In this document: positions 57,081 through 64,000 of the stretch, piece by piece
Layout: each line of letters opens with the position of its first letter
Numbering within the stretch: position 1 is the first letter of the stretch
Assembly: GCF_009389715.1 (NCBI RefSeq)
Contig: NC_052407.1
Location: 6,296,475 to 6,360,474, forward strand
Direction: 5' to 3'
DNA: 64,000 nucleotides
Source: Phoenix dactylifera
Taxonomy: Eukaryota; Streptophyta; Magnoliopsida; Arecales; Arecaceae
Notes under the pieces: model-generated
Databases searched by the model: none
Told to the model about the DNA's origin: nothing
The model's input: the letters and a program-made list of their open reading frames with translations, nothing else
Made by a program: the position numbers and the translations under genes

Positions 57081-58546
57081 AGATATCGGAAACGCATTCA
57101 GCTCTTCAAAACTGTTCGTGCTCGCTTGCTGCTGACACGGCAGTACATGGTTGCCAAAGGTGGTGGCCCACCAGGGAAAAAAAACCCAGACGTGGCTCGA
57201 CATGACTTGGAGCCATCAACGATTACACCATGTCTGGCGTGTCAGCGGGAAAGCCAGGTTGCTGTCCGGCGACATGCAACTCGCACGGGTTCTGATCACC
57301 CTTCGTGAGGTCCTTACGAGTGCCCCGTGGCACCATGACCGTCTGATACTTCGATCAAAGGTCTTGCGTACGCGGTAATGATACCGCCTGAGTTCTGTTT
57401 CCGAACAGGATAGCGTCTTTCGGCCGCTTGCGACCAAGGGAGCGGTGGGGCCATTAATCTCAATCTATCTCCGTATCTAATATGGAGCGCATCACTCCAT
57501 ATGGTGTCAGAAAAATTCCAAATGCGAGCGGCCAAAAATGGCCGCAGCGGTGCCGCCTGGTCACGGAGCAACCGGTCAGCTGCGCTGGCGTGTCAGTCAA
57601 CAATTGGGAACTGAGGTGGGGTCCATGGGTCCTATAATTGGGCTACACCCCGAGGGGCTTGGGTCCCGACGGTCTTGGATGTTGCAGGCTTCAGGGCCCC
57701 ACCTTGACTGCCGAGTTGCACTCGACAACAGGGATGGTTTGCAAGTCCTGTAGCTGTTGGCCTGGCTGACCTTTGGGTGGTCTTGGATATGAGCTCATTT
57801 AATAGGCTGTGAACTCGGATTTCGGGTTTGTATTTTAGACTTTTAGTTGTGGCGTTCGCAGGCCTCTGATGCTAGCTTTAGCTTAGTTTTCTTTCTTTCT
57901 TTCTTTCTTTTTTGTAAGGAATATTGTCATTAATGAAACATTTACAGTATCTTCTTTTAGCAGCATGTGCCTTAAACTTGTGAAGTTCATGTTTAGTGCT
58001 TGAAATAATAATTGCAGCTTCTTATACTTACTAAAGACTGAAAGTACTTGATCGGATCCTTAGTGAAGTGGTTGTGAATTATCCAACTCTACATCAAAAG
58101 AAAACACCAGTTTATTTGTTGAATTCAACTAAAAGTATGAAGCTTGAGTTTTCCAAGAATAGTTTCTTCCCTGTGCAAATAAAATAGTTTCCTCTTAATT
58201 ACATGGATCTTACAATATCTCCTTCAACTGCTACTGCATACATTAGAAGGAAAAACGAGGAAGCATCAGGGCTTACCAGACTCATTTCCCAGGAAAGCTA
58301 TCCAACTTTAGATGTTTCATATATTTGAATCATATCTAAAATTAGGGGAGAATTGAATTACGTATAATCCAAATAGTAATATCACATTGCTTTTGTCAGA
58401 TGAAATAGTCACTAGAGGTATTATTGTTGCATGTTGCAATCGCTTCACGATCGATGGTAGCATAATTCCATTATCCTCATCACATGTGAATCACCACTAA
58501 TTAAAAAGGCGCGGCATAGGCTAATCAATTCTAATGAACAAGCTAA
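57081..58546. other. intergenic region, no gene recognised
   Basis: The part to about 57760 is GC-rich, with frames of 70-90 codons on both strands but no motifs; it may be an unrecognised repeat. A (TTTC)n run lies at 57890-57910. The remainder is AT-rich. Confidence 0.4.
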
Positions 58547-61532
58547 AGGGGCGTTCGGTATGGGGTGATAACCCCAGGATCGGGGGTGATTCGGATGAAG
58601 GTGATAAAATCAACGTGTTTGGTTATATCTTAGTAATCCCACATGGCAATGATATCGGATCACCCCCACTTTTCAAATCACTGTTCAATCTAGTGATTGG
58701 AAACCCGTCCTTGAGGACGGGTATCCAACATTAACGAAGCGCGGTGATCTTAGATTAAAATATGCTGACCAAACTATCCTTCATAGCTGTGGGAGACTCC
58801 ACGAAAAAAATAACAATTTTTTTTTTTTGCTGCGAGTCGTTTGGGTTACTTGTGCATCATCCTGTCGTAATTAATAAGAGGAGAAACCCTCCTCTGTGTG
58901 TTGTCCTCTTTTTTGATTAAAAAGAAGAGAGATCGTGGAAGAGGGAAGACCATGGAAGTAGACAGATCAAGAAAGACGAGAAAAGGAGAAGACCATAGAT
59001 GAGGTATGCTTAGATCTAGTGTGGATAAAGATCTAATCTTAGGTTTTCTTGTTATCTTTATTATCTGATCTCTTGATTTCTTATTTTTTGATTTTTTGTT
59101 TCTTGATTTTTTTGTTTCTTGATTTCTTGTTTTTTGATTTCTTTCGTTTCTTAATTTCTTATTTGAAAAATAATATAGGATTTATTTTTCTCTCAAGATA
59201 TGTAGGTGCATTCCCGTTTCCCTTTTTTTTTTTCTTGGTGCATTCCCTTCTAGATCATAGAGATGGCAGACATGGGAGAAAGGGAAGAAGTGGAGCCGAG
59301 ACACACCAAAAAAAAAAAAAAAATCAAAAAGTTAGATGACAAGGCATATCTTGGATACGGTAGACATGGGAGAAGTTAGTGATAGGAAGCCTTCTTTTAT
59401 TCAATTAAATATGTATAATTACTTGTGTCCAATGTGTGCAATATATTATTGTTTCTATCTAATTTTTAGGATGGAAGAACAACTTTTTCAAAAAAATAAA
59501 AAAACAAACTCAAGGGCAGACAGAACTACTTTCTTGAAAAGAATTTGGACAAAAATTGAAGATGCAAAGCTGGTTGAGTGCCTTATTGAGGTGGTGAATG
59601 CTGGTGGTTGGAAGGGTGATAATGGCACATTTAGGCCAGGATTTCACCAGCAGTTGGAGAAAATGATAGAGAAAAAGCTCCCTGATTATGGACTGAGAGG
59701 AACTCCATACATTGAAAATCATGCATGTGAAGTTACTAAAAATGCAATGCAATGCAATTGCAGAAATGTTACATCCAAACTGCTTGAGATTTGGGTGGAA
59801 TGATAGAGAGAAATGTGTGGTGGCAGACAAAGATGTATATGACCTATGGATGAAGATATTACATAAATATCTGTTTTCTAAGTTGGTTTTCAATTTATGC
59901 CTTTTCAATATAATTCTTCACTTGTTTGTATCTCTAAAATTGTTTAATAATCTTTATTTTGTTTTGACAGAGTCATCCCCATACAACTGGCCTGAGAAAC
60001 AAGCCTTTTTCTTATTATGAAGACTTGTCAATTGTGTTTGGTAAGGATAGAGCAAATGGAGAGGGTGTAGAGGATCCACCTGATGCTTGTGAACAAATTA
60101 AGAAAGAGAAGGAGCCTTAGGTGATACTATGAGTTTGGGAGATGATATGGATGCTGAGGAAGGTTCTCCTAATGCAATAGATTCACCACCATCTATTTGC
60201 CAACCTACAGGTGTTGATACTAGTACTGCAACAATTGGAAAGAAGAAAGGAGATTTACAAAGTAAAAAGAGAAAGCACAATGATACTATCATAGAGAACT
60301 TGGTCATTGAGATTGGAAGGATAAGCAGTATATGTGAAGGGAGTAGGGAAGACTTCAAGAGAAATGCAAACTTTTTTGAGAAGAAGGGACAAAGTGATGA
60401 GAGGCGTATGGCTCTATTCAAGGAGACTATGAAGATTGAAGATTTGAGTGAGGATGATATGTTGATTGCCGGCGAGGTCATTAGCAAAGATAAGTTAAAA
60501 ATTGACTTCTTTTTTATCCTACCTCAACAATTCAAGAGAAGATATGTGCTAAAGCAGTTAGAAGGCGGTGCATATAGACCCTCATTTGACTTTGATCCAG
60601 TGTGATGCTACCTAAACCTCCTCACAGTTATAGTTGGTGGTGGTTTCTCTCATTTGACTTTCATGTTTAATTTTGCCTAGTGTAAATCTTATGGTTTGTT
60701 TATTATGGATGCTTGTAGTGAAAAGAATACTTTAGATGGTTGTGGATTTGGTGGAGTTTTGATGTTTAGCTTTTTAATGATTCGGGTGTTGCAATTCTTA
60801 GTCATATCCCATTTTATTCATGTGTTGGCCACATAGATATTATACATATAGATAATATCCAATGGAACTAGTATACTGAATTTTCACATTTATTTACATA
60901 GACATTTTATTCATGTGAAACCTGAACCAGCTAGATGAGCATATAACATCCATTCTATCTTGAAAAGATCTTGAATTCCTTCTCCTTGAATAGTTCTTAA
61001 CGACTACAATTTTTTTGAATAGGACCCAAACCATAAAACTAAATTCTTTGGCACTTGGGCCGAGTCATGGTAGTCTTAATAGAATAATAAGAACATGTTG
61101 GATATTGTAACAATTTAACTATAATTCAATTTGTTCAAACTTAACGTCATGAAGAGTATTGTTGATAGAACGAGAATATGGTATGATTTTCTTGTGATAA
61201 GGGCTACTAAAAATAGAATATGTAACAAAATTATGGAGCTATTATAGGACTTAGCATATTGACTTATATTTTTGATTTATGAGAATTAAAAATACATAAA
61301 AAATCCATCTAAGATATATCAGGAATATTTATGGTATTATGTGGTCGGTGATCTTGGATCCCCGTACCATACCAAACAAGTTATTTATGGATATTCGAGG
61401 ATTTTTAATCACTGGACTATGGCCTACCAAACACATTGATCTTAGATCACTGGAGATCAAATCACTCCAGCATTCAGATCACCGGAGATCTTAGATCACT
61501 ATGGTGATCCTGTTGGGGTTACAAACGCCCCC
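58547..61532 (+). mobile_element. non-autonomous PIF/Harbinger element (2986 bp) with TAA target-site duplication
   Basis: Left end AGGGGCGTTCGGTA and the reverse complement of the right end, GGGGGCGTTTGTAA, are terminal inverted repeats. TAA flanks both sides (58544-58546 and 61533-61535). Both subterminal regions are rich in GGTGATC/GATCACC motifs (for example 58564-58610 and 61440-61510), probable transposase-binding repeats. The only coding content is the MYB/SANT-like gene at 59471-60605. No DDE transposase was found, so the element cannot move unaided. Confidence 0.85.
59471..60605 (+). pseudogene. MYB/SANT-like accessory gene of the PIF/Harbinger element, decayed
   Basis: The ATG at 59471 begins MEEQLFQKNKK. 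A MYB/SANT-like domain (Myb_DNA-bind_3 type) follows: RIWTKIEDAKLVECLIEVV, GWKGDNGTFRPGFHQQLEKM and a KLPDYGLRGTPYIE stretch. Near 59725 a 1-base shift moves the reading to the +1 frame, which continues HVKLLKMQCNAIAEML, CLRFGWNDREKCVVADKD and VYDLWMK. The expected intron then starts with AT rather than GT, and its CAG acceptor is at 59970. The next exon reads SHPHTTGLRNKPFSYYEDL and FGKDRANGEG to a stop at 60118. A further frameshift leads to the C-terminal 158 codons (60129-60605, MSLGDDMDAEEGS to FDFDPV). Such proteins help the Harbinger transposase bind DNA and enter the nucleus. This copy is broken. Confidence 0.82.
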
Positions 61533-61869
61533 TAACGGGAAGAGTTTAGTTTTTTTTTTGTTCACATCTGAATTGGATGTCCAGTTGAAATCACGGACCA
61601 CTAAAATATCACTGAATGAGAGGAGTTAGGACAAGATAAGACATGTAAATCTTGGTTTCCCCTATCTGCCATTTCATTCACCTGCGTTGAACCTCTTTGG
61701 TGATCGGAGAGTCTTGATGCCAAAATTTTCTCCAACTATGGAGATTTGGAGCGTGCCAATCAATCTGCAAAGAGATGCCGATCTGTACATAAAAAGAAAG
61801 GCTCACCGGATTGGCTTTGGCCGGACCCTTCGATGTCTATGTCAGAAAGGACTTTGGAATAATAGTAGG
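61533..61869. other. intergenic DNA between the Harbinger element and the LTR
   Basis: A 66-codon frame at 61687-61887 has no motif. Part of this stretch could belong to the flanking retroelement. Confidence 0.35.
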
Positions 61870-62486
61870 TGTTGCCGTAGAATCTAGACCAAGGTTGAGA
61901 TGCACCTCGAACGACCCTAAGGTCAGCTGAAGATGAGTTGAGCAGTTTGGTTAAGGCATCGGGCACTGGCCTCCTTCGCAAATAATTTATAGGAAGTCCG
62001 CTTGCCAGAGAGTTTTCAGCAGCGAATCCTCTGATGCCTAAGTCAGAATAGTGAGCCAACAGTATGGAAGGAAAAAACTTCAGCAAAGTATAGTTCTGAT
62101 ATCATGTAGTATGTATGATTGCATAATTAAGGTCCCCAAGACTGCCTCTTTATATAGGAAAGCTGGTTTTGTCGCTACCTGGGTTGGCGCACACTAGTGG
62201 TCTAGTAGCAGCCAATAGTATGGCCTCGGCATGGGCGGCGGATGGTACTGGCCATGTGCCGAATGCAGGATTGTTGCAACGACCCGTTGTTGTCACAATG
62301 ATTGATTGCCAAGACTGTCAGTCCTTACCGGCACATGTCAATTAGTTCCTCGGTTGGAGGTGAAGCTGTTCATCTCGGTCGGTCGACTCCTCGGATGAGG
62401 CCGAAGTTGTCTGCCTTAGTTTATACCGAGGTTGTCGAGACCGGTGTGGTCCAAGGTCGAGGTGTCTAATATTTCTCCTATCACAT
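61870..62486 (-). mobile_element. gypsy LTR, minus orientation, no clear target-site duplication
   Basis: On the minus strand it starts TGTGATAGGAGAAATATTAG and continues ACACCTCGACC. It has a TATATAAAG box (about 62148-62156), the GACTTAGGCATCAGAGGATT block, and ends near ACGGCAACA. Related sequence occurs at 7536-8537, 4040-4545 and 34560-34860. The flanks GTAGG and TGCCC do not match. Confidence 0.65.
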
Positions 62487-63055
62487 GCCCTCCACTCTTG
62501 AGGCCGAGTGGCATTCCAATTTGAGCAACGAAAGTTAGATCGTTGCCTCAATCGAGGATAGGGCTCTCGTCAAGGGGCAATAAATGTGTCAATTGGTCTT
62601 ATCGAAGTGTAGCCGCGTACGGGCTATCTCGAGATGTCATTAGTGCAAGGCTTTTTAGAAGCGTCATTATGGTAGCGATCCTGGTAAATCGTCTGCACCG
62701 TACCTCGAAATGACATGTGGCTCGATCTACCCAAGTAGCCGAACCGGGACTCTAATTAGGGTAGTTTGCGCCTCTAAATAAGGGTGGCACCTCCCTTTAG
62801 CATATACTTCTTGCTTCATTTGCTCTTTCGCTCGAGTGCTCAAGCGTGTAGGCTCCCGGGTGGTGCTCCGGCGTAGTCCCTCATTTCCAGCTCCGGCATC
62901 CTCTATATTCTCTGGTTTCTAGTGGGTACTACCTTTGGGTGCTCGTCCCTTCTCCTTATCTTCTTCCTCACTCCTTTATCTTCTCCTTCATATTTTTCTT
63001 TATTTTTTTTCTTCATCACCATGAGTGGAGTCTAGGTTAATGCCCCAGAGGAGAT
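62487..63055 (+). mobile_element. 5' leader (LTR or untranslated part) of a gypsy-type element
   Basis: The stretch is GC-richer with CTCGAG-type motifs and a TTTAGCATATACTTC segment, and it ends in a long CT-rich leader (62940-63015) before the gag-like frame. No LTR boundary could be set. It probably belongs to the element whose coding part starts at 63056. Confidence 0.45.
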
Positions 63056-64000
63056 TTGGTTGTCCAGACACTCTTCTCAAGTTTTCAGGAGCTGTCACCT
63101 CTGAGTGAGTCTGAGTCCAAGGTCCAGTGTGGCCCAGATTATGAGGTATCCATCCTTACCCAAGAGGAAATGGACCTCATCCAAGCTCAGCATTTCGTTC
63201 TCTCCAAGTTCACCTTTGAGCTCGCTGGTCCCGATGTTCAGGTGACTAGTCCTTCGCCTTCTCGGCTCGGCCTATACGAGGAAACAATAAGGGCCGGGCT
63301 GAGATTACCTCTCTACCCCTTCTCTGTCCAGCTGATGAGGGCCTATAGCCTCATACTGACACAACTAGTCTCAAACTTATGACAGGTTCTCGTCGGCTTT
63401 TTTTCTCTTTGTCTTCTTTGGAATATCCGAGCCCCGATTTTTCTCTTTTGGGCGTGCTTCACTCTGAAGAGACTTCCTTGGGACAGCATCTGGTGGTACT
63501 TTTCTTCTCGGAAAGACTGTCAGTTGATCCAAGGCACTCCCTCCTCTATTCGTTGATGAAAAAGGAGAGTTTTCTTTGTTTCTTTCGAGTAGTCATGGCG
63601 GTTCGAAACCATATGGAGGATGCCTTGGAAAGAATTAAATCGACCTCCAAGGTTGTCTGGTGACGACCAAGAGGCCTTGAACAAGCTCCTAAAATTCCAA
63701 TGCAAGATTTTTGCCCTATAGGAGTTGTTATCCGAGGAGATATTGATCGGCGTCAGTCTGAGCCCGACCAATCCCCAAGATAAGCTTCTTCTTATTTTTT
63801 TTCTATTTTTTCACCTTAACATTATTGACTAATATTGTCTTTGATTTTGCAGCTCTTTCCACCATGAAGACTGACCTCGCGTTGATTCATCAAAGGAGGA
63901 AATGAAGAAGAGGTCGGCTGCAGCAGCCAAGGCGAGACCCACCCAGAGAAAAAGGTCTAGGGGGGAGTTCTCCTCGACCCCTGATGCCAAAGCTGCCATC
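63056..64000 (+). pseudogene. gag-like 'putative plant transposon' domain (PF04195 type) of a gypsy element, broken and partial
   Basis: The frame reads PDYEVSILTQEEMDLIQAQH, then a conserved block YEETIRAGLRLPLYPFSVQL followed by MRAYSLILTQLVSNL, the hallmark of the N-terminal domain found in plant gypsy-type elements. A TGA at 63379-63381 stands where relatives have Trp. The same frame then continues QVLVGFFSLCLLWNIRAP, FLFWACFTLKRL, WWYFSSRKDCQLIQGTPSS and stops again near 63555. Further down, a CTGCAGCAGCCAAGG-type lysine/alanine-rich stretch (63895-64000) starts a later part of gag. The element continues beyond the window. Confidence 0.7.

Noticed and set aside
56658..57203. 181-codon minus-strand frame
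   Set aside because: It runs mostly within the solo LTR and through its right end, and has no domain.

Overview
The window is nuclear DNA from a flowering plant. Genes are sparse, split by GT-AG introns and buried in retrotransposon debris. The LTR, LINE and Au-type SINE sequences and the gene set suggest a monocot, and I would guess a palm (oil or date palm). The species is an inference; no marker here proves it.

Five protein-coding loci can be supported. (1) The left edge holds the last two exons of an unidentified membrane protein (3-151, 833-959, +). (2) A complete three-exon cis-prenyltransferase lies at 5802-14816 (+); its 7.7 kb second intron is packed with nested retroelements. (3) Prolyl-oligopeptidase-like 3' exons at 21349-23943 (+) look like a decayed fragment. 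(4) A single-exon molybdenum-cofactor-sulfurase-like gene lies at 27619-30450 (-). It carries Arg where the PLP-binding Lys is expected. (5) A three-exon CCG-binding-protein-1-like gene (CBP1/MEE14 family) lies at 44129-47995 (+). No operon-like relationship exists between them.

Most of the rest is mobile DNA. A TRIM family (terminal-repeat retrotransposon in miniature) is present as one complete 439 bp element with target-site duplication (9976-10414), three solo LTRs and one internally deleted copy. There are two well-bounded solo LTRs with target-site duplications (40938-43167; 55885-57075), several gypsy LTR and gag fragments, three LINE 3' ends, one Au-like SINE with a 20 bp duplication, and MITEs of hAT and PIF/Harbinger type. 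A 3 kb PIF/Harbinger element (58547-61532) carries a decayed MYB/SANT-like accessory gene but no transposase. The right edge (62487-64000) is the start of a degenerate gypsy-type element.

I found no rRNA or tRNA gene, no CRISPR array and no clearly new biological system. The best leads are the K-to-R change in the sulfurase-like protein, the TRIM family with its deletion derivative, the plastid-type cis-prenyltransferase, and the putative plastid leader on the CBP1-like protein.
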